Below, piece after piece: positions 15,327 to 24,198 of a DNA stretch of 32,653 nt (the stretch's first letter is position 1; each line of letters opens with the position of its first letter). The notes below the pieces were generated by a model. It was not told the DNA's origin, did no database searches, and worked only from the letters and a program-made list of their open reading frames with translations. Source of the stretch: Gammaproteobacteria bacterium (lineage in GTDB: Bacteria; Pseudomonadota; Gammaproteobacteria; SZUA-229); NCBI GenBank assembly GCA_022340645.1, contig JAJDNP010000140.1, forward strand, positions 1-32,653. The letters run 5' to 3'. The position numbers and the translations under genes were made by a program.

Positions 15327-17450
15327 ATGGAAGAAGCTGCTCTTAATTGTTTACGCAATACATTCGGTTATTCTGATTTTCGCTCACAGCAGGGCGAAAT
15401 TATTCAAACTTTAATAAACGGTAAAGACGCTGTTGTGCTAATGCCAACAGGCGGCGGTAAATCGCTGTGTTATCAGATTCCCTGCCTGGTTCGAAATGGT
15501 ACCGGCATTATTATTTCACCCCTGATTGCGCTTATGCACGATCAGGTTGCCGCATTAAAACAACTTGGTGTTAAAGCGGCTTTTCTAAATTCCACGCTTG
15601 ACGCTTATACCATTCAGCAAACAGAGCATGACATGGTCAGCGGCAAACTGGATATGCTCTACGTTGCACCAGAAAGACTTACGACCAGTCGTTTTCTCAA
15701 CTTGTTAAAGAAAGCAAAAATATCGCTTTTCGCCATCGACGAAGCACACTGTGTTTCACAGTGGGGACATGATTTTCGACCGGATTATATTCAACTTTCA
15801 TTGCTGCACGAACAGTTTCCAGACGTACCTCGCATTGCATTAACGGCAACCGCTGACGAAAGAACACGTACTGAAATTAAGCAACGGCTTGCCCTGCAAA
15901 CGGCACGCGAATTTATTTCCAGTTTTGATCGCCCCAATATCTGTTATCGTGTTACCGAAACACAAAATAATGCCCGCTCTGCCCTGTTGCGTTTCATTCA
16001 CAATGAACATGAAAATGACTCCGGCATTGTTTACTGCCTGTCTCGAAAAAAAGTCGAGAGCACCGCTTCATGGTTAACGGAAAAAGGGTTTACAGCACTT
16101 CCTTATCATGCCGGCCTGCCAGCACAACTGCGGGAAAAACACCAGCACCGTTTTCTCAACGAAGATGCTGTCATTATCGTCGCGACCATTGCTTTTGGCA
16201 TGGGTATTGACAAACCTGATGTACGATTTGTCGCACATCTTAATTTACCAAAAAGCATAGAGGCCTATTACCAGGAGACCGGACGAGGGGGGCGCGATGG
16301 ACAACCTGCGGATGCCTGGATGGCATATGGGCTGCAGGACGTAGTCACACTAAAGCAAATGATGGCGGCATCACAGGCCGATGAACAGCACAAACGTATA
16401 GAGCGCCATAAACTCGAAACCATGCTCGGTTTTACCGAAATCACCAGCTGCAGAAGGCAGGCTTTACTCGATTATTTCGGTGAAGTCCTTAGCCGGCCCT
16501 GCGGAAACTGTGATAACTGTTTAACGCCGGCAGAAACCTGGGATGCTACTCTCGTGGCGCAAAAAGCTCTGTCCTGTGTCCATCGAACCGGGCAGCGTTT
16601 TGGCGTTAACTATCTTATTGATGTGTTAACTGGCAAAGATAATGATCGAGTTAAACAATTCGGGCATGACAATCTTGGGGTCTTTAGCGTGGGTAAAGAA
16701 TTTGATGCCGGGCAGTGGCGAAGCATTTTTCGTCAACTCATAAGCCGCAATTTGCTAACCGTTGATCTGGAAGGTCATGGTAGCCTGCGTCTTACCGAGC
16801 AATGCAGACCGGTATTACGTGGCGAGACAACCTTGTTGTTACGCAAGGAAAGCAAAAGCGCCAACTCTTTACGCAAAGGACGAAGACCAAACCGTAATGA
16901 TCAAGTATCTAACAAGCAGTTATGGCAAGCCTTGCGTGATTGCCGCAAAACGCTGGCTGAAGAAAACGGGGTGCCACCTTATATTATCTTTCATGATGCC
17001 ACGCTGGTTGAAATGGTGGAGCGGCAGCCGAGCAATCGGCAGCAGTTTTTACAGCTTAGTGGTGTTGGCAAAAGTAAACTTGAAAAATATGCAGATGCAT
17101 TTCTTAATGTCATCAATGACCATATTGATACTGAAAAACATGACCTCGCGGATACGATAAGCGAAAGCCTGCTATTGTTTCGCAGCGGTCTTGATATAGA
17201 TGCTGTCGCAAGCAAGCGCAAGCTTAAGATATCAACCATATATTCACATCTTGCAAGCTGTATCGAACGAGGTGAAATAAAACTAAATGAAGTTATCGAT
17301 TTAAACCCAGACGAGATAACCGCTATTCATGAAGCGCTCTTGAGCCATGATGATGGCAGTAAAAAGCTAAAACCAGTATATGACATGCTCGATGGCATGT
17401 ACGATTACGATATTATACGTTGCGTGCAGGCTGCGGTATTGCCTCATTAA
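15327..17450 (+). CDS. recQ: ATP-dependent DNA helicase RecQ
   Basis: This 707-aa 3'-5' DNA helicase acts in recombination and fork repair. The helicase core has Walker A PTGGGKS (residues 40-46), DEAH (138-141) and motif [12 protein letters not shown] zinc-binding subdomain ([12 protein letters not shown] ... CGNCDNC) and RQC winged helix follow. The HRDC domain begins around residue 530 ([15 protein letters not shown]) and contains the [19 protein letters not shown] helix-hairpin. The protein extends past the 610-aa E. coli length with a C-terminal helix-turn-helix-like module ([26 protein letters not shown]_40 type) found in many RecQ proteins. Start: ATG at 15327, with a weak GAG SD. It converges with the phosphopantetheinyl transferase gene. 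Confidence 0.96.
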   Translation: MEEAALNCLRNTFGYSDFRSQQGEIIQTLINGKDAVVLMPTGGGKSLCYQIPCLVRNGTGIIISPLIALMHDQVAALKQLGVKAAFLNSTLDAYTIQQTEHDMVSGKLDMLYVAPERLTTSRFLNLLKKAKISLFAIDEAHCVSQWGHDFRPDYIQLSLLHEQFPDVPRIALTATADERTRTEIKQRLALQTAREFISSFDRPNICYRVTETQNNARSALLRFIHNEHENDSGIVYCLSRKKVESTASWLTEKGFTALPYHAGLPAQLREKHQHRFLNEDAVIIVATIAFGMGIDKPDVRFVAHLNLPKSIEAYYQETGRGGRDGQPADAWMAYGLQDVVTLKQMMAASQADEQHKRIERHKLETMLGFTEITSCRRQALLDYFGEVLSRPCGNCDNCLTPAETWDATLVAQKALSCVHRTGQRFGVNYLIDVLTGKDNDRVKQFGHDNLGVFSVGKEFDAGQWRSIFRQLISRNLLTVDLEGHGSLRLTEQCRPVLRGETTLLLRKESKSANSLRKGRRPNRNDQVSNKQLWQALRDCRKTLAEENGVPPYIIFHDATLVEMVERQPSNRQQFLQLSGVGKSKLEKYADAFLNVINDHIDTEKHDLADTISESLLLFRSGLDIDAVASKRKLKISTIYSHLASCIERGEIKLNEVIDLNPDEITAIHEALLSHDDGSKKLKPVYDMLDGMYDYDIIRCVQAAVLPH

Positions 17451-17482
17451 ATGCTGGCCGAATATTTAACCACAAAAACACA

Positions 17483-17523
17483 GCGCAATCAGAGCTTTAC
17501 TTTGCTAACTACGTACATTGCGC
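17483..17523. terminator. Inverted repeat between convergent recQ and phosphopantetheinyl transferase genes
   Basis: GCGCAAT (17483-17489) pairs with ATTGCGC (17517-17523), and outside it AACCAC (from 17469) can pair with GTGGTT near 17551. These nested arms lie in the 122-nt gap between two convergent genes and could act as a bidirectional terminator. T tracts are weak, so the call is tentative. Confidence 0.35.
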
Positions 17524-17572
17524 AGTTACAATAATTTTCGTGCATGATGCAAAGTGGTTTTTGACCTTTATA

Positions 17573-18268
17573 TTATATTTGTATTAAATCGCTTAATACT
17601 ATTTGATTTGTAATAACTTCATCAGCTGGCCTGGATGTTGCCAGGTGTATTGCGTATTGATCAGTTAGCGATTCATTCAGTTTGATGTTCGTTAAATACC
17701 ACTTCATATCATCAAGCATCGCGTAATCCTGTTTCAGCTGAACATCACGCATACGTCCCAGGCCACTCGTATTGGCAGCTTTAACAACAGCTTCTTTTTG
17801 GGACCACAGTTCGAAGAACAAATCTGGCGTTTGCTGGATCTGCATTAACTCGTCAACAGACATCACCATTTTAAAATTCAGGTTTTTCAGCGCTTTAATT
17901 TTTTCAGCATCAACACCCACCTTCATGGTTTTACTCGCAGCCACGATTATCAGTTTACCTGAATGTGAAATGTTGAAATCAAATAAATCGCCTGCTTTAC
18001 CTTGCCAGCAGGGCTTGCCCTGGTCAGGATACTGTACATCACGCAGCCGAAAAGCATCTATACCTTCATTTTGTGCACAACGAATTAACAGCCTTGTAGC
18101 CAGAATAGATGTTATGCGATCACTGTACTGCACTAATCGCTGTATGGATGATTGTTTCTTCGCGGGCAATTCAGACAACCACTGAATCTGCTGCGGCTCA
18201 TCTATCTGCGAAAGATCATACCCTCCCTGCTGTATCAGGTAACACAATCTAACGCTATTTATATTCAT
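17573..18268 (-). CDS. 4'-phosphopantetheinyl transferase, Sfp type
   Basis: This enzyme (231 aa from the chosen start) transfers 4'-phosphopantetheine from coenzyme A to a serine on carrier proteins. Family motifs are visible: KVGVDAEKI (the GVD-x-E magnesium-binding motif) and ELWSQKEAVVKA (the WxxKEA motif) about 45 residues later. The N-terminal half begins MNINSVRLCYL, which matches the usual family start, so ATG 18268 is preferred. An in-frame ATG at 18340 would add 24 residues without family resemblance; neither has a strong SD. No PKS or NRPS is nearby, so its carrier-protein substrate cannot be named. It lies downstream of, and on the same strand as, an exported protein of unknown function. 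Confidence 0.88.
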   Translation of the reverse strand: MNINSVRLCYLIQQGGYDLSQIDEPQQIQWLSELPAKKQSSIQRLVQYSDRITSILATRLLIRCAQNEGIDAFRLRDVQYPDQGKPCWQGKAGDLFDFNISHSGKLIIVAASKTMKVGVDAEKIKALKNLNFKMVMSVDELMQIQQTPDLFFELWSQKEAVVKAANTSGLGRMRDVQLKQDYAMLDDMKWYLTNIKLNESLTDQYAIHLATSRPADEVITNQIVLSDLIQI

Positions 18269-18429
18269 GAGTTCTAAAAAGTTGTTTCCACCCGTGATGT
18301 ATGACATCTCCAGCAGCAGAACCTGATAAACGGGATCCATGTATACTTGCCATAGTCATTATTATTGATAAAGCCGTCACTACCATAATCTATGTTAGAT
18401 TAATGAGATAACAGCTTACTATACTTTTA

Positions 18430-19590
18430 TCAGAGATAACTCTGATAGCGTTTATCCTGAGCATTTCCAAAATGGATTTCGAGGCGGAAAAATATCAGCC
18501 ATTTTGAACGACGTTCTATTTCGATAGACGATCGTTGTGCTTCAAGCGTAATTGGCCATGTATATTCAGGTGCAATTTCATAAAATAACCATTCTCGATG
18601 GAAATTCTTTCTAAATCGAAAACCAATGCGATAATTAGTAGCAATACGCCAGGGCTGGGTTATACCGTTAACGCTTGTCTCGTATGACAACGATGTTTTT
18701 TTATTCACTCGCTGATAGAGTACAAATGCCTGCAACCAGTCAACACCATCATACTCTTCAGAAAGTATTGCTTCAGTTGATGAGCGAAATACAAGGTTTT
18801 CTTTGAATGAATGCTCATAATCAAACAGTGAGCGCGAGCTATTAACAGCTTTTTCACGTTGCAATTCCTGTGTAAAACGGAGAATTACATTCTTATATAT
18901 CGGATATGTGTAGCGGTAGCGAAAGCGTATTTTTGGCGTCAGTCCGATATCTACATTAAATTTCGATCGAGTAGTTTTCTTTATATCCAGTTGTAAACCA
19001 AGGCTATTCGCAGTTTGTTCACCATTACCAGGTGCAATATCGCGTAAATCCTCGTCCTGACCGCTTGAAAATGTTAAACGCAGCCTGTTCTGTACACTGG
19101 GCAATTCAACACTGAAATCAAGCCGCATTTTAAAGTCGCCATATTCTTCTTCGTCATAAGTAAATTCATTTCGCCATCGCACATAGGTTCCTGCAACACC
19201 CTCTTCAAAGATTCGGTTACTTGCGAAAAAGTTATCAAACCATAATGCTGGTTCACAAAACCTAGTATTAATATATATTTGTGATTCGTCATACCATTTT
19301 TTTTCATAATCATAGGCATCGAGCCCGCGATCACAAGGGTTTTCCGGATTAACTTTTCTGTAAATGTGATGACTCTGCTCTTCGCTTTCTTCAGGAAAAG
19401 CTTCTATATAATCAACCTTATCATCTGATGATCTTTCTGTTTGTTTTATTGTCTGCTGATGAACCTGTTGCGGTGACTGCCCCGATATATCATCGACTGA
19501 TTGTGCATTAACTCCCGTTGTTATCCCGAAGTACCAGAACACGAGAATAATTGTATATGCTGAATGAAATTTATAATTCTCTGAGAGCAT
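18430..19590 (-). CDS. Exported protein of unknown function, probably outer-membrane beta-barrel
   Basis: I do not recognise this 386-aa protein. A signal peptide is visible (hydrophobic residues about 12-28, cleavage near VNA|QS). An acidic, Gln/Ser/Glu-rich stretch follows (about 30-70), then two cysteines (PCDRG and RFCEP, about 30 residues apart) that might form a disulfide. From about residue 135 to the end the sequence alternates polar and hydrophobic residues with many aromatics (for example IRFRYRYTYPIYKNVILRFTQEL, WLIFFRLEIHFG). This pattern suggests amphipathic beta-strands of a small barrel. It does not end in the classic aromatic residue (ends YQSYL). It is divergent from ppx with an 82-nt gap and upstream of the phosphopantetheinyl transferase. 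Function unknown. Confidence 0.75.
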   Translation of the reverse strand: MLSENYKFHSAYTIILVFWYFGITTGVNAQSVDDISGQSPQQVHQQTIKQTERSSDDKVDYIEAFPEESEEQSHHIYRKVNPENPCDRGLDAYDYEKKWYDESQIYINTRFCEPALWFDNFFASNRIFEEGVAGTYVRWRNEFTYDEEEYGDFKMRLDFSVELPSVQNRLRLTFSSGQDEDLRDIAPGNGEQTANSLGLQLDIKKTTRSKFNVDIGLTPKIRFRYRYTYPIYKNVILRFTQELQREKAVNSSRSLFDYEHSFKENLVFRSSTEAILSEEYDGVDWLQAFVLYQRVNKKTSLSYETSVNGITQPWRIATNYRIGFRFRKNFHREWLFYEIAPEYTWPITLEAQRSSIEIERRSKWLIFFRLEIHFGNAQDKRYQSYL

Positions 19591-19672
19591 GTTATTTATC
19601 AGCTATAGTCTTTATAATTGAACGCATAATGTAATTGCATATATTGCTACAAAATTCCGCATTATCAACCTC

Positions 19673-21181
19673 ATGAACACTACAACACAGCACCTGCCAG
19701 AAATTGTTGCGGCAATTGACCTTGGCTCAAACAGCTTCCATATGATTGTTGCTCGTCTTGAGGAGTCAGGCACCTTATCCGTCATTGACCGTTTACGCGA
19801 AACAGTGCGCCTCGGTGGCGGCCTCAATAAAAATGGCATTATAAATGAATCTGCCCAGCACCGAGCATTTGTATGCCTCGAAACCTTTGCTCAGCGTATT
19901 CGTGACCTGCCACAATCCGCCGTACGTATTGCTGGTACAAATACGCTACGCGTTGCAAAAAATGCACAAAAGTTCGTCGACAAAGCCGAATATATATTAG
20001 GCCATCCTATTGAAATTATAGAAGGCCGTGAGGAAGCCCGCCTGATATATCTAGGCGTTGCCCACGGCCTGGCAGCAAAAGAAGGCAAGCGCCTGGTTGT
20101 TGATATCGGCGGCGGTAGTACAGAATTAATCATAGGCCAGGGAATGACACCGTTACGCCGAGAAAGTCTCTATACTGGCTGCGTCAGCGCCAGCAAACGA
20201 TTTTTTAACAGCGGAAAAATAACCAGAAAAAACATGAAAATTGCAGAGATGGAAGCTGCGCTAACGCTGTTCCCTCAGGCAGCTGACTTTACATCCGGCA
20301 AGTGGGATGAAGCTATCGGCTGTTCCGGCACCATAAAAGCTATTGCCAATATCGTGAATCAGCAGGGCTGGTGTATAAATGGCATCAGTTACGATTCAAT
20401 GCAACAACTCCGCGAGGCGCTTATTAAAGCAAAATATGTAGATGCGCTGGAGCTTCCCGGATTAAGTGAAAGCCGTAAACCTGTTATTGCCGGCGGCCTC
20501 TCAGTGTTGCTTGCTATTTTTAAAGTCTTAAGCATTGAACAGATGCAGGTGTCAGATCAAAGTATGCGCGAAGGACTGCTTTATGATCTCGTCGGGCGCA
20601 TTACACATAACGATGTACGTGATGCTACGATTGAAGCATACATGTCGCGCTGGGGCGTTGATATAGAGCAGGCTCAGCGTGTAACCAATACCGTTGAAAA
20701 GTTATGTGCTTTCGCCTGTAATCAGTGGTCTATTGATGACAACCAGCTTAAACCATTGCTCAAATGGGCAGCTATGCTGCATGAAATTGGACTTCAGGTG
20801 TCACATAATAATTATCACAAGCATGGCGCATATATATTAACGAATGCTGACATGCAGGGCTTCTCACGGCAGGAACAGGCTTTACTTGCTGCCCTGGTTT
20901 TATGCCATCGAAGTAAATTTCGTGTGGGCGCTTTTAAAGAGCTGATGAACCCTTTCGTTAAAGCCGGCAAAAACATGTGCGTACTTTTACGTATCGCAGT
21001 TTTACTGCATCGCGGCCGAACCGACCAGTCAGTTCCTGATATAGATATAACCGTCACCCAGAATAATATTAATTTGCGTTTCCCGGCAGGCTGGTTAGAT
21101 GAGCACAGCATGACACTTGCTGATTTAATAAAAGAAATCAAATACCTTGATGCTGCAGGTTATAAATTAAGCTTCGTGTAG
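19673..21181 (+). CDS. ppx: Exopolyphosphatase / guanosine pentaphosphate phosphohydrolase (Ppx/GppA)
   Basis: This 502-aa enzyme of the actin-like ASKHA fold removes terminal phosphates from polyphosphate and/or converts pppGpp to ppGpp. The phosphate-binding signature AAIDLGSNSFHMIVA begins near residue 14. GTNTLRVAKN, EGREEARLIYLGVAHG and DIGGGSTELIIG follow, with the catalytic Glu in the EGREEA region. The C-terminal HD-like domain includes AAMLHEIGLQVSHNNYHKHGAYI. Ppx and GppA cannot be told apart safely by eye; ppx is a provisional symbol. Its neighbour downstream is a membrane protein whose coding region begins 68 nt later. Confidence 0.92.
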   Translation: MNTTTQHLPEIVAAIDLGSNSFHMIVARLEESGTLSVIDRLRETVRLGGGLNKNGIINESAQHRAFVCLETFAQRIRDLPQSAVRIAGTNTLRVAKNAQKFVDKAEYILGHPIEIIEGREEARLIYLGVAHGLAAKEGKRLVVDIGGGSTELIIGQGMTPLRRESLYTGCVSASKRFFNSGKITRKNMKIAEMEAALTLFPQAADFTSGKWDEAIGCSGTIKAIANIVNQQGWCINGISYDSMQQLREALIKAKYVDALELPGLSESRKPVIAGGLSVLLAIFKVLSIEQMQVSDQSMREGLLYDLVGRITHNDVRDATIEAYMSRWGVDIEQAQRVTNTVEKLCAFACNQWSIDDNQLKPLLKWAAMLHEIGLQVSHNNYHKHGAYILTNADMQGFSRQEQALLAALVLCHRSKFRVGAFKELMNPFVKAGKNMCVLLRIAVLLHRGRTDQSVPDIDITVTQNNINLRFPAGWLDEHSMTLADLIKEIKYLDAAGYKLSFV

Positions 21182-21249
21182 TATTTTTCGTGGCAATCTT
21201 TTTTTCCGGCTTTTACATATACAAACTTAACAACCAGGAGCTTTACACA

Positions 21250-21651
21250 ATGTTGGTATTGATTATTAGCCTGTTAGCAACAGTCATAGGTCTTGGTATT
21301 GCCGTATTAATCGTTCCAGGGATAAATGCAAAGAACTTATTAGCTTTTCTTGTTGCAGCAATAGTACTGGGTTTGATAAACGCTTTTGTACGTCCTGTGT
21401 TATGGTTTTTAACCGCGCCTCTCTCAGTATTAACATTTGGCATATTTGCGCTTGTTATTAATGCACTAATGATAATGCTGGCAGCGGCTCTGGTACCAAA
21501 TTTTGAAGTTAAAGGATTTGGCAGCGCCTTCCTGAGCGCTGTCATTATGGCTGTTATTGGTGCGGCTGGTTTGATATCCGTCGCATTATTAACCGGTGCG
21601 GATATAAATTGGTATAGCTATGAATACCATACTCAGACATATAGTCATTAA
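21250..21651 (+). CDS. Four-TM membrane protein of the PF04020 ("phage holin 4"/YvlD) family
   Basis: This 133-aa integral membrane protein has four hydrophobic segments and the family core NAFVRPVLWFLTAPLSVLTFG, followed by FALVINALMIMLAAALVP. The Pfam family is named after holins but is common on bacterial chromosomes with no phage link, and its function is unknown. The ATG at 21250 is preferred because AGGAG lies 9 nt upstream; an upstream in-frame start at 21190 would add 20 residues. It converges, with only 5 nt between stops, on a 41-aa membrane protein gene. Confidence 0.85.
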   Translation: MLVLIISLLATVIGLGIAVLIVPGINAKNLLAFLVAAIVLGLINAFVRPVLWFLTAPLSVLTFGIFALVINALMIMLAAALVPNFEVKGFGSAFLSAVIMAVIGAAGLISVALLTGADINWYSYEYHTQTYSH

Positions 21652-21656
21652 ACGGC

Positions 21657-21782
21657 TTAACCACCACCAGATTTTTTGATAAACATGGCGGCCAGGAATG
21701 CCAGCATAGCAATCATAAACACGACTATGCCAATAGTTAGCAACCCCGTAAGATCATTGAACAAATTTCCAAAAACTTCCAT
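21657..21782 (-). CDS. 41-aa single-span membrane protein (DUF3149-like)
   Basis: This small gene encodes 41 residues: an amphipathic N-terminus (MEVFGNLFNDLTGLL), one transmembrane helix (TIGIVVFMIAMLAFLAAMF) and a basic-Gly tail (IKKSGGG). GAGAGG lies 8 nt before the ATG. Size, the single span and the FIKKS end agree with the DUF3149 family, which has no known function. It converges on the PF04020 gene. Confidence 0.65.
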   Translation of the reverse strand: MEVFGNLFNDLTGLLTIGIVVFMIAMLAFLAAMFIKKSGGG

Positions 21783-22018
21783 CCTGATTACCTCTCATTT
21801 TTTTAATAGTAGTAGTATATTCATTAACTGCTGTATATATACTTGATGCAAATCATAAAATATATTAAAAAACAGGCCGATAAAAGGCAAATTCAAGTTA
21901 TTAACTAAAGATCAGCACCAATGGGGCACATTGCTAAATTCAATATTGACAGCTCTTCACTAACCCGGGTTCAGCTAAATATAAACGATCTGCTTTATTC
22001 TTTAAAGGTGGGCAATTG

Positions 22019-22360
22019 ATGCTCTATCTTAAATTATCATTAGAGGCATGGAACACTCATGCATTTAATGACGTCCTGTTAAAAGAGATTTGCTCATTAG
22101 ATGCAGCAACACTGCCGCTCCAGCAAGGTCTTTCGAGCAGCAGCTATGCAACCGCCGATAAACTGTCAGCTATGATTCTGAATATTGATAATGATGACTG
22201 CGAAATAATAGTTAAGGCGGGCCTGTTTTACACAGGTGTAATTGCGGGTTGTAGCTGTGCTGATGACCCGACACCAGTTGAAGAAAATAATGAGTATTGC
22301 GAAGTTCTATTTAGAATAAATAAAAGAACGGCTGAAACAAACGTATCACTGATCAGTTAA
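22019..22360 (+). CDS. Small conserved-looking protein with GCSCADDPTP motif, function unknown
   Basis: This 113-aa protein has no signal peptide or membrane span. An AGGTGG SD precedes the ATG at 22019; an in-frame TTG lies three bases earlier. The N-terminal half contains LPLQQGLSSSSYA. The C-terminal half has VKAGLFYTGVIAGCSCADDPTPVEENNEYCEV, with a CxC pair and a third Cys 16 residues later, which could bind metal or form a redox site. I recall similar LQQGL...AGCSCADDPTP proteins in other beta- and gammaproteobacteria annotated as hypothetical, so it is likely a real conserved gene. A palindrome AACCCGGGTT lies at 21962-21971, about 50 nt upstream of the start, and could be an operator. 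Confidence 0.75.
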   Translation: MLYLKLSLEAWNTHAFNDVLLKEICSLDAATLPLQQGLSSSSYATADKLSAMILNIDNDDCEIIVKAGLFYTGVIAGCSCADDPTPVEENNEYCEVLFRINKRTAETNVSLIS

Positions 22361-22480
22361 ATACAGTTGACGCTCAAGGAATAGAGAAACTGGCGCTTTC
22401 CTTTGACGCAGCCGCTAGTATGCAGATAATAATATTTGGTCTATACGATGCAACAATACCTGTAATTTTACTTCCGCAGT

Positions 22481-23014
22481 TTATTCGTTAATTAAATCTT
22501 TAATTATTTTTACTACTTTCGGGTGATTAAATTCTCGGCCACCTACGGCTCGATAACGAATTCTACCCTGTTTATCGATCAGATATGTTGTTGGTAACCC
22601 TCGTACCGCGTATGCCACTGATACACTGCTGGTGGTATCAAACAGAATATCAAAAGTTGGGTAAATATCCAGTTGCCCGGTAAATGCAAACACATCATCG
22701 GGATTTTCCATCTGATTGACAGCGATAACTTTAAAATCATCCGCATTAATCTCCTGATGTAATCGTTCCATGGAAGGCATTTCACGAATACAGGGTGGAC
22801 ACCAGGTTGCCCAGAAGTTCAATAACACCACTTTCCCCCGAAAATCTGAGAGTTTTTTCTTTTCTTCATCCATGTTCATTAACTCAAAATCACTTGCCGG
22901 TGTGACTTTGTTGACAGGCGTTAAATTATAACTTAGTTTTGGCTGTTGCCAGTCAGCATTTGCCGGGCAGCATACAATCAGCAACGTTATTAATAAAAAT
23001 TTATTTATATTCAT
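22481..23014 (-). CDS. TlpA/ResA-like periplasmic thioredoxin
   Basis: This 177-aa exported thiol-disulfide oxidoreductase has a signal peptide (residues 1-20, cleavage at ANA|DW). The thioredoxin fold carries NFWATWCPPCIREMPSMERL, with active-site W-C72-P-P-C75, and GLPTTYLIDKQGRI holds the cis-proline loop. Such proteins reduce or exchange disulfides in the cell envelope, often during cytochrome c maturation, but no ccm genes are present. It follows an exported protein of unknown function by 32 nt on the same strand, suggesting an operon and perhaps a shared substrate. Confidence 0.9.
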   Translation of the reverse strand: MNINKFLLITLLIVCCPANADWQQPKLSYNLTPVNKVTPASDFELMNMDEEKKKLSDFRGKVVLLNFWATWCPPCIREMPSMERLHQEINADDFKVIAVNQMENPDDVFAFTGQLDIYPTFDILFDTTSSVSVAYAVRGLPTTYLIDKQGRIRYRAVGGREFNHPKVVKIIKDLINE

Positions 23015-23046
23015 CAGCTACAATATTTAAATGTTGTTCGAAAATA

Positions 23047-23628
23047 TTAATCAGCTACAGGAAGCTTTTCCGGCGCGCATTTCAGGTTTTCGAGGGTCCC
23101 GCTGTGCTCGATACCATCCAGCTCCCATTTATAAACAAGATCAAATACGCTTTCTCGAGGCAGGTTAATTGTGGTGAATCCCTGTTGCCAGTCGCCCATC
23201 GCGAATTCTCCTTTATCGGGCAATAATGTCCACGAAAATTGAATACCCGCTTTTTTCCACTCTGCTAACCACTGTGTTTTCGTTTTAACCGGCAGCTCTT
23301 GCCCATACTCTCCTTTCCCATCCTTAACTCTATAGCGCCATTTTGATACATCATAACTCATCATCTTTTCAGAAGTATTATTCAGGATGGTGCCAAATAT
23401 GCAGTAAGACGCAGCACGCTCAATTTCGTCATCTGGAAAATTATGTTTTGCATATATCGCACGGATAAAATCGGGCAGTAACTGAATCAGCTCTATCTTG
23501 AAGCCGTCATCCTCAGCAGTCCAGCTCAGCAGTCCACTGGCTTCATTCTTATGTATAACCACGTTTGCAGCATTAACTGGCGTAATTATCTCCAGTAAAG
23601 CGGCTAATAATAAAAATCTCTTGTACAT
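23047..23628 (-). CDS. Exported protein of unknown function, paired with TlpA-like thioredoxin
   Basis: I do not recognise this 193-aa protein. A signal peptide is clear (MYKRFLLLAALLEIITPVNA, cleavage near NA|AN). The mature part is soluble, with a mixed alpha/beta look and Trp-rich segments (KTQWLAEWKKAGIQFSW, MGDWQQGFTTINLP). It holds two cysteines, in ASYCIFGT and near the C-terminus in NLKCAPEK, so one disulfide is possible. It is directly upstream of the TlpA-like gene, which may act on it. No lipobox or membrane anchor is seen. Confidence 0.75.
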   Translation of the reverse strand: MYKRFLLLAALLEIITPVNAANVVIHKNEASGLLSWTAEDDGFKIELIQLLPDFIRAIYAKHNFPDDEIERAASYCIFGTILNNTSEKMMSYDVSKWRYRVKDGKGEYGQELPVKTKTQWLAEWKKAGIQFSWTLLPDKGEFAMGDWQQGFTTINLPRESVFDLVYKWELDGIEHSGTLENLKCAPEKLPVAD

Positions 23629-23998
23629 TAATAACTTACGACTTGTTTACCAGGAGCTTAAAATTTAACACCTCTAACAGAAATGCCATGTGCGATTGAT
23701 AACAAACTTCGTTATGATCCTGCTCATCCTACATATCTACAAAAACTAATATTATGTGGACACCAAAGTAATCTTACCTTAAATTAACAAATACGATAAT
23801 TGTTTATCGTTATAGCCAAGGTCATAAAAATCGCTAGCTTTGTTTATTCGGTACTACTGATTTGAACTCGTGAATATCACATTTAAAACATTTCACCCTA
23901 CTCAATATGGCTACCGATCATTGTATATCATATTCAAAAGCTTACAATCAAGCTTATAGATGCATACTGATATAGCTGCCAAAATCTTTACTTATAAA

Positions 23999-24021
23999 CC
24001 GGCGACAATATATGTCGCCGG
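23999..24021. repeat. 9-bp GC-rich hairpin in the AT-rich gap
   Basis: CCGGCGACA (23999-24007) and TGTCGCCGG (24013-24021) pair perfectly around ATATA. With a one-base bulge the stem continues through AA/TT. It lies just upstream of the candidate promoter and has no T run on either side, so operator or cruciform roles are as likely as termination. Confidence 0.5.
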
Positions 24022-24043
24022 GTTAATAAATATACATAGCCGC

Positions 24044-24073
24044 TTGACTTTTAATTCGTCAGAACCCTAATAT
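24044..24073 (+). promoter_or_regulatory. Candidate sigma70 promoter for the second DsrC-like gene
   Basis: TTGACT (24044-24049) and TAATAT (24068-24073) are separated by 18 bp. This would give a leader of roughly 115 nt before the ATG at 24199. An overlapping TATAAT (24071-24076) is a better -10 match but leaves a 21-bp spacer. Confidence 0.5.
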
Positions 24074-24132
24074 AATCAGAATCAATATATGCTATTAAAA
24101 CAGCATGAAGATAGAGTATTATGATTAACAAC

Positions 24133-24177
24133 TACCTGTATGATAAGAGGCATATCATATGTAATGTCTGCACAGGT
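24133..24177 (+). promoter_or_regulatory. Structured 5' leader of the second DsrC-like gene
   Basis: TACCTGT (24133-24139) pairs with ACAGGTA (24171-24177), and an inner TATGATA pairs with TATCATA (about 24139-24159). The structure ends about 10 nt before the AGGAG ribosome-binding site (24188-24192). It could tune message stability or translation; no known riboswitch class is recognised. Confidence 0.35.
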
Positions 24178-24198
24178 ATTACAACATAGGAGTAGCTA

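Larger units (their letters stand above)
23629..24198. other. 570-nt AT-rich non-coding region before the second DsrC-like gene
   Basis: No credible reading frame lies here. Two structured parts are visible: a hairpin at 23999-24021 and a leader with nested arms at 24133-24177. A probable sigma70 promoter for the plus-strand DsrC-like gene lies between them at 24044-24073. The part before 23990 should hold the promoter of the minus-strand exported-protein operon, but no clear boxes were found. Confidence 0.6.

Noticed and set aside
17573-18340. ATG at 18340 as the start of the phosphopantetheinyl transferase
   Set aside because: The 24 extra residues do not resemble the family N-terminus and there is no better SD; kept only as an alternative.
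21250-21651. Prophage remnant suggested by a "phage holin" family name
   Set aside because: PF04020 proteins are common on chromosomes, and no phage structural, lysis or integration genes are nearby.
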